A stretch of DNA of 64,000 nucleotides from NCBI RefSeq assembly GCF_002998295.1, contig NZ_CP027226.1:1408001-1472000 (forward strand), given 5' to 3'. The notes beneath the pieces were generated by a model. It was not told where the DNA came from and did no database searches. It saw nothing but the letters and a program-made list of their open reading frames with translations. Below, in pieces: positions 1-8,926 of the stretch. Source of the DNA: Fastidiosipila sanguinis. GTDB taxonomy: Bacteria; Bacillota; Clostridia; Saccharofermentanales; Fastidiosipilaceae. The number at the start of each line of letters is the position of its first letter. Positions within the stretch are counted from its first letter, which is position 1. The translations under genes and the position numbers were made by a program.

Positions 1-807
1 ATCTCTACTTGTATCTGCTACAGCTGCCTCAATTTGTTCTTTGGTGTATTTATCCAGACCAGTTTGACTCTGTATTGAGAATATCAAATCGTTATACTCC
101 ATTTCATTGGCCAAAACCTTATCATCTGGATTCTGAGACATATCATAAGCACCGCATAGAACCTTAAAATCTTCAGCTATTTCGCCCTTATCTGCGTAAA
201 AAAGAAATCTAAGATTAAAGCCTGGATATTCAGCTTTTAACTTTTGATCTAGTTTTCTAGCTAGGTTTATTGTTGCTCGCATGTCTTCAGTATCTGTAAA
301 CTGCAATCCCAATCTTGCGACTGAATAATCTAAATATTTAGGTAATTCAATAATTTTGCTCTGCTCTTCAGAGCTAAAGTCTTTAGTTACTTCTGGCAAA
401 ATCTTATTAAGAAGTTCTAATTGAAAATCTGTAGCAAAAGTTGTCTTGTAATAGTCTGCACCAATAACTTTGCTGTAGTCTAAATAGACATTAAATTTGC
501 CGGCAATTGAATTATTAAAAACCCAGATAATCTCAGGGTCAGACAGACTATTGTAGTTTGTCTCTTCAGAAACTTTTCGCTCTTCTACGAATTCAAAATC
601 CATACCTGGATATCTAGATTCTAGATACTTCTTAGCTTCTGTTTCACCTGGAATATCTGGGTAATTATCAAAAATATAATCTTGATTTTCCTCTGCAGAA
701 AAATCATAAACTTTACTTGGAGTTTCAGCTTTGCAAGATGTCAAAAGCAACACTGATAGCATAACTGCTATTTTTTTAGTAAATCCTATCTTCCTTTCTC
801 TTGTCAA
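1..807 (-). CDS. Lipoprotein of unknown family, 3' end outside window
   Basis: An open frame runs from a TTG start at 807 to the window edge without a stop, giving at least 269 residues. The TTG is preceded by GAGGAGG at about 10 bases. It opens a lipoprotein signal: basic TRERKIGFTKK, a hydrophobic stretch, then LLLTSC with Cys as the likely lipidation site. An in-frame ATG at 762 would cut off the basic part, so TTG is preferred. The rest is soluble and extracytoplasmic, with no motif I recognise. It ends 18 bases from the P-type ATPase stop and may be co-transcribed with it. Confidence 0.75.
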   Translation of the reverse strand, partial: MTRERKIGFTKKIAVMLSVLLLTSCKAETPSKVYDFSAEENQDYIFDNYPDIPGETEAKKYLESRYPGMDFEFVEERKVSEETNYNSLSDPEIIWVFNNSIAGKFNVYLDYSKVIGADYYKTTFATDFQLELLNKILPEVTKDFSSEEQSKIIELPKYLDYSVARLGLQFTDTEDMRATINLARKLDQKLKAEYPGFNLRFLFYADKGEIAEDFKVLCGAYDMSQNPDDKVLANEMEYNDLIFSIQSQTGLDKYTKEQIEAAVADTSRD

Positions 808-825
808 AGCTAAATGTCCTCCTCA

Positions 826-2652
826 TTATTTTCGCTCTTCCTTACCTGGGATTCTAGCTCTCAATGCCAAGACCATAGATACTAAATCTAAACCTTCTTG
901 AGCCACAGCTCCCCAGAATGCTGGTATCCAACCAAATGCTGCAACGAACATTAGTCCGATTGATAATATTATACCGATTAACACAGACTCTTTGGCAACA
1001 TTTAATGTTCTCTTAGAAATTCCCATTAAGTCTGAAACTTTAGATAAGTCATCCTTTACAATAACTGCATCTGCTGTCTCTGATGCTGCTGTTGATCCAT
1101 GTGCACCCATAGCAATTCCTACATCTGCGGCTGCTAATGCTGGGGCATCGTTAACACCATCTCCAACCATAACAACAGGTCTTTGATTTTCAGCAATTTT
1201 ATCAATTATATCAATTTTATCTTGTGGTAAAAGCTCTGCTTTTACACTAGCTACGCCTGACTCTTCTCTAATCTTCTCTGCTATTGAAGCTCTATCACCA
1301 GTAAGCATTACTGTATTCTCAACGCCAAGATCCTTCAAACGAGCAATTGTAGCCTTAGATTCAGGACGAATTACATCTTCGAAACTTATGTAACCAACGT
1401 ATTCATCATCAACAGATACGAACACAGCTGTTTGATCAATATTTACACTGTCTGCATGTGCAAATTCAGCTTTACCTGCTTTTACTACATGTCCATCAAC
1501 AGTACCTTTAACACCTTGTGCAGTAACTTCTTCAACATTATCAGCTACTTTGATATCAATATCTCTATCTTGAGTTTCACTGATAATTGATCTTGCTAAG
1601 ACGTGTGGTGATGACTGTTCTACTGAAGCAGCTAAACGTAATAGCTCATTCTCATTGAACTTATCATTTTCAACCACAACCTTATCTACAGCTAATCTAC
1701 CAGCAGTAATTGTACCAGTCTTGTCAAAAGCGACTGTCTTAGCTCTAGCCATTTTCTCAAGTGTAGTACCAGATTTAACAATTATACCATTAGCACTAGA
1801 TCTTGATATACCTGAAATCATAGCCATAGGCGCAGAAATCAGTAATGGACAAGGTGATGCAACAACCAATACTTCTGCAAATCTAGTAACGTTACCTGTG
1901 ATTGCCCAAGCTGCAAATGCTATAACATAAGCAATTATTGTGAAAGGCACAGCATAGCGATCTGCTAATTTAACAAAGTTAGATGGACGGTTCTTACTCT
2001 CTTCTACTAATTTAACTAGCTGTTGGTAACTACTTTCTGCAGCTGACTTAGTAACCTCTACTCTAAATGCATTCTCTTGGTTAAGTGTACCTGAGAGAAC
2101 TTCTTCACCTTTTGTAATAGAAATTGGTAAAGATTCTCCTGTCATTTGAGATTGGTCTAAACTTGCATGCTCATCTAGCAAAATACCATCAACTGGCACT
2201 AACTCATTAGCCCTTACAAGAATAACATCTCCAACCTTAACTTGGGAAACGGGTATATCCACAGTTTCTTCACCACGAATAACATGAGCTGATTGAGGAT
2301 TATTCTCTAAAAGAGCTTCCAACTCCCTACTAGCCTGTCCGTGAGCGTACTCTTCTAAAGCACCACCACCTGTAATCATGACTGCTAGCATAAATGTTGC
2401 CCAATATTCACCAACATATAAAGTTGCTAATATAGCTGTAACAGCTAAAATGTCTACACCAAACATGCCTTCCTTGAAGGTCTCTATCATCTCCACTACC
2501 ATTATGAAACACAAGGCAATACCAATGAAAATCATTATACCTTGAGCTACTTCAGGCATTTTAAATCCAAATTCTGCAACTCCGGCAATTAGACCTAAAA
2601 TAAGGACCACTAGCACCTGTTGCATGCTAGTAAACTTCTCTAAAAACTTCAT
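826..2652 (-). CDS. Heavy-metal P1B-type ATPase
   Basis: This is a membrane pump that exports a transition metal using ATP. The sequence shows the actuator motif TGES (residues 171-174), the phosphorylation motif DKTGT (310-314) and the hinge GDGVNDAP near residue 500. The metal-site helix carries SPCPLL (266-271). No N-terminal metal-binding domain is present, so at 608 residues it is a short form. SPC instead of CPC, together with QEG in the last membrane segment, recalls the P1B-4 (Co/Fe/Zn) group. The usual HP dipeptide of the nucleotide domain is replaced by SPH (348-350). Metal specificity is inferred only. A 13-bp inverted repeat lies upstream at 2742-2779. Confidence 0.9.
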   Translation of the reverse strand: MKFLEKFTSMQQVLVVLILGLIAGVAEFGFKMPEVAQGIMIFIGIALCFIMVVEMIETFKEGMFGVDILAVTAILATLYVGEYWATFMLAVMITGGGALEEYAHGQASRELEALLENNPQSAHVIRGEETVDIPVSQVKVGDVILVRANELVPVDGILLDEHASLDQSQMTGESLPISITKGEEVLSGTLNQENAFRVEVTKSAAESSYQQLVKLVEESKNRPSNFVKLADRYAVPFTIIAYVIAFAAWAITGNVTRFAEVLVVASPCPLLISAPMAMISGISRSSANGIIVKSGTTLEKMARAKTVAFDKTGTITAGRLAVDKVVVENDKFNENELLRLAASVEQSSPHVLARSIISETQDRDIDIKVADNVEEVTAQGVKGTVDGHVVKAGKAEFAHADSVNIDQTAVFVSVDDEYVGYISFEDVIRPESKATIARLKDLGVENTVMLTGDRASIAEKIREESGVASVKAELLPQDKIDIIDKIAENQRPVVMVGDGVNDAPALAAADVGIAMGAHGSTAASETADAVIVKDDLSKVSDLMGISKRTLNVAKESVLIGIILSIGLMFVAAFGWIPAFWGAVAQEGLDLVSMVLALRARIPGKEERK

Positions 2653-2741
2653 CCAAAACTTCCTTTCAACATTCTTATTATCATAATTAAAGCATTAAGT
2701 TTAATTATGTATCTTTTTTAACTTTAACGTAAAATAAATTA

Positions 2742-2779
2742 TAACACACATTTTAGATTGCAGTCCAAAATATGTGTTA
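2742..2779. repeat. Inverted pair of a TAACACAyATTTT 13-mer
   Basis: TAACACACATTTT (2742-2754) and AAAATATGTGTTA (2767-2779) form a 13-bp inverted repeat with one mismatch. It lies between the MFS stop and the ATPase start. The same 13-mer appears as an exact tandem direct repeat at 9796-9821 ahead of the acidic protein gene. It could be a shared operator or, less likely because the T run is weak, a terminator for the MFS gene. Confidence 0.5.
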
Positions 2780-2806
2780 CTTTAAATTATCTTTTCAATG
2801 AGTTAT

Positions 2807-4219
2807 TTATTTTTCTTCGCTAACAAAACTCATAGCAATAAATGCGAAAACAAAGCAAATAACTGCATATATAAATAATGGAGAATAACTACCTACTAGA
2901 TCTTTGACCCAGCCGAATAAAATAGGGCTTAAAATCGCTGCTGTAAATGAAAATAGATAGTAGTATCCGGTAAAAGATCCAACTGTTTCACTTGCAGAGA
3001 ATTCCAAAACCAAAGGCAGAGAATTTATATTCACTAATGACCAGAAAGCTCCTCCAATTACAAGGATTAGAGCTAGTAGCCAAGGTGATGGGTTAAATAG
3101 TACCAAAGAAAATAATACTGTTACTCCGATTAATCCTATCTTTATTGTACGCTTCTTGCCTAATTTTGCTCCTATATAACCTGCAGGAATTGCAAATACT
3201 AAGAAGCACAAGGAAAAAGCTGTCAACATTAATGTCGCATGGCCTCCGCTCATACCAAAGGTGTGAGTAGCAAAGAGGGTAAAGAATGTCTCTATCGCAT
3301 TGTAACCCATAAACCACGCTAAAATCGCTAATAGCAAAGCCGTCAAATTAACTTTATCCTTGTGAGATAATTTCTTAAACACTGACAAACCTGATAACTT
3401 ATTATTTTCCTTGCTCTCATGTCCAGCTTCTTCACTAGATAAAGTTTCTACGTCAGCCGTATTGTATTCTCGCTCCTCAGCTTCAATCCTTCTCAAAGAA
3501 TCCTCAGCCCAACGGTTAGCCAACCTATCACTAATCTTCAAGCCTCTTTCTCTGCGATATAAGATAGAATCTGGCTCTCTTACGTAAATCAATAAAACCA
3601 CAAAGGCCGCTAGCATAAATATGGAACCTAATAAGAATGGATAAAATCTCTTATCACCAATATCAGAGAGCATCCCGGCTGTCAGGAATGCAATAACTGC
3701 TCCCAGTCCACCCATTAAATTAACTATTCCATTAGCCTGACTACGTAAGCTCTTTTCTGTAACATCAGGCATCAAAGAAATTACTGGACTCCTCCACAAG
3801 CTCATAAAAAGGTTAAATGCAATAATAAATAGCATGAAAGACCAGATTTTTTCTTGCGTAGGAATAAGCATAAAGAAGACAGCGCACAAAGGTATTCCTA
3901 CTAGGATCCATGGCATCCTTCTGCCTAATTTAGTCCTTGTTTTATCACTCCAAGCACCTATCAACGGTTGAAAGATAACACCAAAAAAGTTATCAATTGT
4001 CATTACCGCACCAATTAAGGTTCCACTCAAAAGAAATCTTTCTTCTAGTATCAACGGCACCTGAGAATTATAAATACTCCAGGCTAAACTTGAGCCCATA
4101 AAGCCAAAGCCTATTAATAAAATTTGCCAATAATTTAATTTGTTTTTCGGGGTCGTACTTACTTTACCCTGGGTCTTTGTCGTACTGGCTTTGTCTTGGG
4201 TCTTTGGGGTCCTATCCAT
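2807..4219 (-). CDS. MFS transporter, GPH/SLC45-like
   Basis: This is a polytopic carrier of 470 residues with about 12 hydrophobic segments. Between segments 2 and 3 it has the loop GAWSDKTRTKLGRRMP, typical of the glycoside-pentoside-hexuronide and SLC45-like branch of the major facilitator superfamily. A charged cytoplasmic loop of about 80 residues (about 205-285) separates the two halves. Its ATG directly follows the stop of the phosphodiesterase gene, so the two form an operon and are probably translationally coupled. Substrate is unknown; a sugar or glycerol-phosphate derivative would fit the neighbour. Confidence 0.8.
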   Translation of the reverse strand: MDRTPKTQDKASTTKTQGKVSTTPKNKLNYWQILLIGFGFMGSSLAWSIYNSQVPLILEERFLLSGTLIGAVMTIDNFFGVIFQPLIGAWSDKTRTKLGRRMPWILVGIPLCAVFFMLIPTQEKIWSFMLFIIAFNLFMSLWRSPVISLMPDVTEKSLRSQANGIVNLMGGLGAVIAFLTAGMLSDIGDKRFYPFLLGSIFMLAAFVVLLIYVREPDSILYRRERGLKISDRLANRWAEDSLRRIEAEEREYNTADVETLSSEEAGHESKENNKLSGLSVFKKLSHKDKVNLTALLLAILAWFMGYNAIETFFTLFATHTFGMSGGHATLMLTAFSLCFLVFAIPAGYIGAKLGKKRTIKIGLIGVTVLFSLVLFNPSPWLLALILVIGGAFWSLVNINSLPLVLEFSASETVGSFTGYYYLFSFTAAILSPILFGWVKDLVGSYSPLFIYAVICFVFAFIAMSFVSEEK

Positions 4220-4969
4220 TTATCCCTCTTTCTGAGAAACAAAGACATCTCTAATTTGCATAGCCCTTATCATTTCATCGGTAATGATGGCATTAATATT
4301 TTTCTCTAAAGCAAATTTAATGTGCTCATCACTGTTTAAAGTCCAAACATTTAACGCAAACCCTGCAGCTGTTGTATCTTCAACATAATTATCTAGCAAC
4401 ATGTTGCTACCTGATGGATGAATATATTTGGCGCCAATACTCTTCGCATAAGCAGCTGGATCATAAATTATTTCACCATACAAGAATCCACTATAATCAC
4501 CAAGACCTTGATCGACTAAATATTTAATAGTGTTGTGATTAAATGAACTATAAATTATTTGTTCCTGAAGGTCTCTAGCTGCAACTTCTTTAACTACCTC
4601 AGCTGGTAAGTTATTGTATGGGTAAAAACTATCCTTAATCTCAATATTTAACTTAGTCTTCTCTCCTACAAACAAGTCCAAAACATCTGTCAATTTTGGC
4701 ACATGACATTCAGTTATTTTTTTGTCCGAATTTAATATATATAAAGTTTTTAAGTCTTCATAATCAACTTCCCAGACAAATTTATTTAAACCTGTGAGTC
4801 TCTCTAAATATTCATCATGAATTACAACCAATTCACCATCTTTGGTTCTTTGTACGTCAATTTCTACCCCATCAGCTCCATACTCAATTGCTGATCTAAT
4901 AGCTTCTAAGCTGTTTTCTGGGAAATCTTTTGTGTGGTGCCCTCTATGAGCCCAAATCTCTACTCTCAC
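4220..4969 (-). CDS. Glycerophosphodiester phosphodiesterase
   Basis: The protein hydrolyses glycerophosphodiesters to glycerol-3-phosphate and an alcohol. It has the family signature from the first residues: AHRG, then PENS, EIDVQ, and VIHDE, which supply the metal ligands and catalytic histidines of the GDPD TIM barrel. The length (249 residues) is normal for the cytoplasmic UgpQ-like type and no signal peptide is present. Translation starts at GTG, which has GGAGG 7 bases upstream. It is the first gene of a two-gene operon with the MFS carrier. Confidence 0.9.
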   Translation of the reverse strand: MRVEIWAHRGHHTKDFPENSLEAIRSAIEYGADGVEIDVQRTKDGELVVIHDEYLERLTGLNKFVWEVDYEDLKTLYILNSDKKITECHVPKLTDVLDLFVGEKTKLNIEIKDSFYPYNNLPAEVVKEVAARDLQEQIIYSSFNHNTIKYLVDQGLGDYSGFLYGEIIYDPAAYAKSIGAKYIHPSGSNMLLDNYVEDTTAAGFALNVWTLNSDEHIKFALEKNINAIITDEMIRAMQIRDVFVSQKEG

Positions 4970-5126
4970 GGTTTTACCTCCAAAAATGAAAATGTAAATA
5001 TAGTATATATCTTAACAAATATAAGGCTTAAATATTGTTAGAATAAAATAAAATTTCAAGAAAAGTATGACTTAGAAAAATGATTTATCTGGAATATGAT
5101 AATCTATAAAAAAATTATCAAGCTTA

Positions 5127-5198
5127 GGGTTTTGCTAGAACTTGGGGTTTCCCTAGATCTCTAAAACTGAGTTTTCCTAGAACTTAGGTTTCGTTTAG
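5127..5198. repeat. Imperfect 30-bp direct repeat upstream of the HAD gene
   Basis: Two copies sharing the core TTTTsCTAGAACTTrGG begin at 5127 and 5169. They lie in the 260-bp gap between the divergent phosphodiesterase and HAD genes. Spacing of about 42 bp (four helical turns) suggests a regulator binding region for one or both operons. No known operator was recognised. Confidence 0.45.
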
Positions 5199-5228
5199 GT
5201 GCCTAAAAATAAACAACGGAGATAGTAC

Positions 5229-6089
5229 ATGACAGAAAATTTGAATAATATACCAAACCTAGAAAAAGTTAAGTTAATTGCTATAGATGTAGATGGGACT
5301 ACCCTAGATGACTATGGGAATTTGCCTGAAGGGCTATTTTCTACAATGCAAGCTATTATGGACAAAGGCATTAAAGTGGCGGTAGTCAGCGGGCGTCCTA
5401 TTTTCAATTTAAGAGAACTTTTCCAACCTATGACAAATGACTTGATCATCATTTCTGATAACGGTGGCAAAGCCGAATTTCACGGAGAACCTGTCTACTC
5501 TGAATCTTTAAGTAAAAAAGAGTTAGAAACATTTTGGAATTACTTTGAAGAACATGATCACATGGGGGTTTTGATTGGTGAAAATGAAGCTTATCTAAGC
5601 AATAATAATTCCAATGTTAAGGAAGATATTGAGTTCTTCATGACTGATGTAACTCTCGTTGATACTTTAGCTGAGGTGGATTCGCCAATTACAAAAATCT
5701 CTATATACTTCCCTGATAAAACTAGTCTGCAAGCATATAACGATTTTTATAAGAAAGATTTTGATAAAGATTATTCTGTCACCATAGGTGGAATTGACTG
5801 GGTAGACATTATGCCTATGTCAGTTAGCAAAGGTAGAGCAATCAAGCATCTTCAAGATGAATTTAATATTGATAAATCTGAAACTCTTGTGGTCGCTGAT
5901 AACTATAATGACCTTAGCATGATGGAAGAGGCGGAATTTAGTTTCGCTGTAGCCAGTGCTAACGATGATATACGTGCTGCAGCTAAGTACATTGGTCCAA
6001 GTAATAATGATGGAGCTGTTGTTAAAATCATGCAAGCTGTTTTAAAGGCCTACGAACTTCAGGAAGATAGCTTATCTACAAATCAATAA
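5229..6089 (+). CDS. Cof-type HAD-superfamily phosphatase
   Basis: A cytoplasmic sugar-phosphate or nucleotide phosphatase of the Cof/YidA group. Motif I is IDVDGTTL (residues 20-27), motif II is VVSGRP, and motif III/IV is VVADNYNDLSMM near the C terminus. The cap domain lies between them. The length of 286 residues is standard. The start has GGAG 8 bases upstream. Substrates of this family are usually broad, so none is assigned. Confidence 0.88.
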   Translation: MTENLNNIPNLEKVKLIAIDVDGTTLDDYGNLPEGLFSTMQAIMDKGIKVAVVSGRPIFNLRELFQPMTNDLIIISDNGGKAEFHGEPVYSESLSKKELETFWNYFEEHDHMGVLIGENEAYLSNNNSNVKEDIEFFMTDVTLVDTLAEVDSPITKISIYFPDKTSLQAYNDFYKKDFDKDYSVTIGGIDWVDIMPMSVSKGRAIKHLQDEFNIDKSETLVVADNYNDLSMMEEAEFSFAVASANDDIRAAAKYIGPSNNDGAVVKIMQAVLKAYELQEDSLSTNQ

Positions 6090-6215
6090 ATTTAATTTGA
6101 CAGATAGCAGTTTTGTCACTAAGATGATTTATAACAATTTGCATTGAAGCTTTTGTAGCATTTTAAGTACTACTTTTGTAATTATAATAGATGCGATTGA
6201 AAAATGAATAAAAAT

Positions 6216-6376
6216 AGAGGCGCGATATTTAAGAGTACTTCGTGGAGGCGGCAGCCGAAGAAACGCAGGAAAGGAATTATCGCCGAAGTGTTTAACAGGC
6301 ATGTTAAACGCTGGGAATACATCAAATAGGTGTATTACTGTCATTGAATCCGAAGCAAATTCAATGGAGTGCTAAC
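6216..6376 (+). promoter_or_regulatory. Lysine riboswitch (L-box)
   Basis: The 5' leader of the ABC transporter operon has the conserved lysine riboswitch landmarks in order. They are AGAGGCGC, TTAAGAGTA, GGAAAGG, GCCGAAG, CTGGG, TGTC and GGAGTGCTAA. Intervening arms pair as expected, for example gtttaacaggcatgttaaac. A TATAAT box at 6183-6188 is a likely promoter -10. A terminator follows at 6401-6436. The expected behaviour is lysine binding, which favours termination and lowers transporter expression. Confidence 0.93.
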
Positions 6377-6400
6377 TTGGCTTATTATAGAATGACTAGC

Positions 6401-6436
6401 AAAGGGAGAGCACATTTAAAGAGCTTTCCCTTTTTT
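6401..6436 (+). terminator. Riboswitch expression-platform terminator
   Basis: AAAGGGAGAGC pairs with GCTTTCCCTTT (one G-U) and is followed by six T. It lies between the lysine aptamer and the transporter gene, as expected for transcription attenuation. Confidence 0.88.
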
Positions 6437-6480
6437 CTTTCTCAAAAGTCTTGTAGCTTTCCATAATATTAGGAGGCTAT

Positions 6481-8091
6481 ATGAAAACAAAGATTCAACA
6501 AAACCACATCAAAGCTCGTAGAAACTGGATTGTTATAATTCTCAGTTTACTAATCTTGCTTACTATTCAATTTCCACAGCAGTTAAGAGCAGTTGAGGCC
6601 GGCACTGAAGATCCTGGCATCTTTAGAGTCGGTCTGGAAGCTAATTACACTCCTTTCAACTGGTCACAAAGCAACAATGATAATTCAGCAATTCCTATTG
6701 CAAATAGCCCAGGCGAATATGCCAATGGTTATGATGTCTGGATGGCAGATAAATTAGCCTCCGCACTAGGGCTCGAACTCGAATTAATTAAACTCGAATG
6801 GGATGGTCTTGTTCCTGCTTTAGAATCGGGCAAAATCGATGCTATTATTGCTGGAATGAGCCCTACTGAGGAGCGTTTGAAGACAATTGATTTCAGTGAT
6901 ACTTACTATACTTCAGACCTAGTTATGGTGGTGCAAAAAGGTTCGAATTACGAAAAGGCAAGTTCTATTCAAGAATTCAAAGACGCCAAAGTAACTGCAC
7001 AAATTAATACTTTCCATTATGAAGTTTTGCAGCAAATCCAAGGCCTAGTTCCAGAAACTGCACTAGATGCATTTCCAACCATGATAGCTTCACTGCTTTC
7101 TGGTAAATTGGATGCTTATGTATCCGAAAGACCAGGAGCTATAGCTGCAACTAGCGCTAATCCAAGCTTAGCTTATGTAGAATTTTCACCTGAAAATGGT
7201 TTCCAGACCAAAGTTGAAGAAACATCAGTTGCTATTGGACTTCGCAAAGGCTCACCACTATTAAATGATGTCAATGAAGCCTTGGGCCAAATTACTGAAG
7301 CTGAACGACAAGAGGCAATGGAAACCATGATAAGCCACACCGTTGATAACTCATATGATGAAGTTGGTTTCTGGGCTACTATCGTAGATATTTTCGAAGA
7401 ATACTGGCCTTTGTTCTTACGAGGTGCAGGAATCACCTTGTTCATTGCGATAATTTCAACTTTAGTTGGATTCATTATCGGACTTCTTGTGCAAATAGTT
7501 AGAGAAATCCCTCTAGATGACAAAAATAGTTTTACTAGAATTCTGTTAGCAGTAGCACAGTTCTTATTAAATGCTTACGTTGAAATCTTCCGTGGTACTC
7601 CAATGATGGTCCAAGCTATGTTAATTTTTTATGGTAGTAAGTTATTCTTGAATATAGATATGACTTCAATTGGAGCTGCCCTGCTAATCGTTTCAATTAA
7701 CACTGGGGCATATATGAGTGAAGTTGTTAAAGGTGGAATCAGCTCAATTAGTAAAGGTCAATTCGAAGCATGTAAATCAATTGGACTTAACCATTGGCAA
7801 AGCATGACCCACGTCATACTTCCACAAACTATTAAAACAATTCTTCCTACAATTGGTAACGAATTTGTCGTTAACATCAAAGATTCATCTGTCTTGAACG
7901 TTATCTCTGTAACAGAATTATTCTTCGTAACCAAATCGGTTGCCGGTACAAATCTGAAAATCTTCCATACTTACTTGTTAACAGCAATTATTTATTTTGT
8001 CCTGACATTTGCTGCTACAAGATTAATAAACTGGATTGGCAAAAAGACCGGTCAAACCAAAGATTTCAGCTTACAAAGCGCATCCGCATAA
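6481..8091 (+). CDS. Amino-acid ABC transporter, fused binding protein and permease
   Basis: One polypeptide joins a secreted solute-binding domain (about residues 45-285) to a HisM/GlnP-type permease domain (about 300-525). A signal-anchor occupies residues 16-32. The binding domain shows family features such as DGLVPALESGKIDAIIAGMS. The permease carries the loop EACKSIGLNHWQSMTHVILP that contacts the ATPase. The lysine riboswitch upstream indicates lysine as the likely substrate. The partner ATPase gene follows 36 bases downstream. Confidence 0.92.
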   Translation: MKTKIQQNHIKARRNWIVIILSLLILLTIQFPQQLRAVEAGTEDPGIFRVGLEANYTPFNWSQSNNDNSAIPIANSPGEYANGYDVWMADKLASALGLELELIKLEWDGLVPALESGKIDAIIAGMSPTEERLKTIDFSDTYYTSDLVMVVQKGSNYEKASSIQEFKDAKVTAQINTFHYEVLQQIQGLVPETALDAFPTMIASLLSGKLDAYVSERPGAIAATSANPSLAYVEFSPENGFQTKVEETSVAIGLRKGSPLLNDVNEALGQITEAERQEAMETMISHTVDNSYDEVGFWATIVDIFEEYWPLFLRGAGITLFIAIISTLVGFIIGLLVQIVREIPLDDKNSFTRILLAVAQFLLNAYVEIFRGTPMMVQAMLIFYGSKLFLNIDMTSIGAALLIVSINTGAYMSEVVKGGISSISKGQFEACKSIGLNHWQSMTHVILPQTIKTILPTIGNEFVVNIKDSSVLNVISVTELFFVTKSVAGTNLKIFHTYLLTAIIYFVLTFAATRLINWIGKKTGQTKDFSLQSASA

Positions 8092-8127
8092 ATTAGTAAT
8101 CAATGACACAACAACAAGGAGAATTCT

Positions 8128-8871
8128 ATGAAAACAGAAACAAGTACACCTATTCTTTCTCTAAAACATTTAAGTAAAGATTTTGGTCAAAACAAGATTA
8201 TAAAAGACGTAAATTTAGATATCTTCCCTAAAGACATTATTAGTATCATTGGATCTTCAGGAACGGGTAAATCAACTACGCTACGTTGCATGAACCTCAT
8301 GGAAGAACCTAGTTCTGGAGATATTCTGTATCATGGTGAATCTATTCTAGACCCAAACTTTGATCGCAATAAATTCAGATCAAAAGTAGGCATGGTGTTT
8401 CAACAATTTAACCTTTTCGAAAACCTTAGCGTCCTAGAAAATTGTACCCTTGGCCAAATTAAAGTCCTTTATCGTTCAAAGGCAGAAGCAGAGACCAAAG
8501 CAATTGAAATGCTGAGAAAAGTCAATATGGATGCATATATTGATGCCCTGCCTAGACAGCTATCAGGTGGTCAACAGCAAAGAGTTGCTATTGCCAGAAC
8601 TCTAGCTATGGACCCTGAAGTTATTCTATTTGATGAACCCACTTCTGCACTGGACCCTGAGATGACCGCTGAAGTATTAGATGTAATGACTGCTCTATCT
8701 AGTGAGGATATTAGTCTGGTTATTGTATCGCACATGATGAACTTCGCTAAATACGTATCTAATAAGATCTGCTTCATGCACGAAGGTTCAATAGAAGAAG
8801 TTGGCAGCCCACAAGAGATTTTTGAGAACCCACGTTCAGAAAATCTAAAACGCTTTTTGAGCAAAATGTAG
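8128..8871 (+). CDS. Amino-acid ABC transporter ATP-binding protein
   Basis: This is the cytoplasmic ATPase of the polar amino-acid uptake family, 247 residues. Walker A is GSSGTGKST (near residue 44), the Q-loop is FQQFNLF, the signature is LSGGQQQR, and Walker B is VILFDEPTSALD, followed by the SHMM switch histidine. It energises the fused binding protein/permease encoded just upstream. Both are under the lysine riboswitch, so lysine import is the likely role. Confidence 0.93.
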   Translation: MKTETSTPILSLKHLSKDFGQNKIIKDVNLDIFPKDIISIIGSSGTGKSTTLRCMNLMEEPSSGDILYHGESILDPNFDRNKFRSKVGMVFQQFNLFENLSVLENCTLGQIKVLYRSKAEAETKAIEMLRKVNMDAYIDALPRQLSGGQQQRVAIARTLAMDPEVILFDEPTSALDPEMTAEVLDVMTALSSEDISLVIVSHMMNFAKYVSNKICFMHEGSIEEVGSPQEIFENPRSENLKRFLSKM

Positions 8872-8885
8872 TTAGACTTTTAAAA

Positions 8886-8913
8886 AACCTGCAGGTTTTA
8901 ATAACTGCAGGTT
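8886..8913 (-). terminator. Terminator between convergent genes
   Basis: AACCTGCAG and CTGCAGGTT form a perfect 9-bp stem. On the minus strand it is followed by a run of T, so it mainly ends transcription of the acidic protein gene. The hairpin may also slow plus-strand transcripts from the ABC operon. Confidence 0.75.
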
Positions 8914-8926
8914 ACTCTTATCAAAA

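Noticed and set aside
6129-6344. Minus-strand frame across the ABC transporter leader
   Set aside because: It is antisense to the lysine riboswitch, whose conserved bases explain the sequence.
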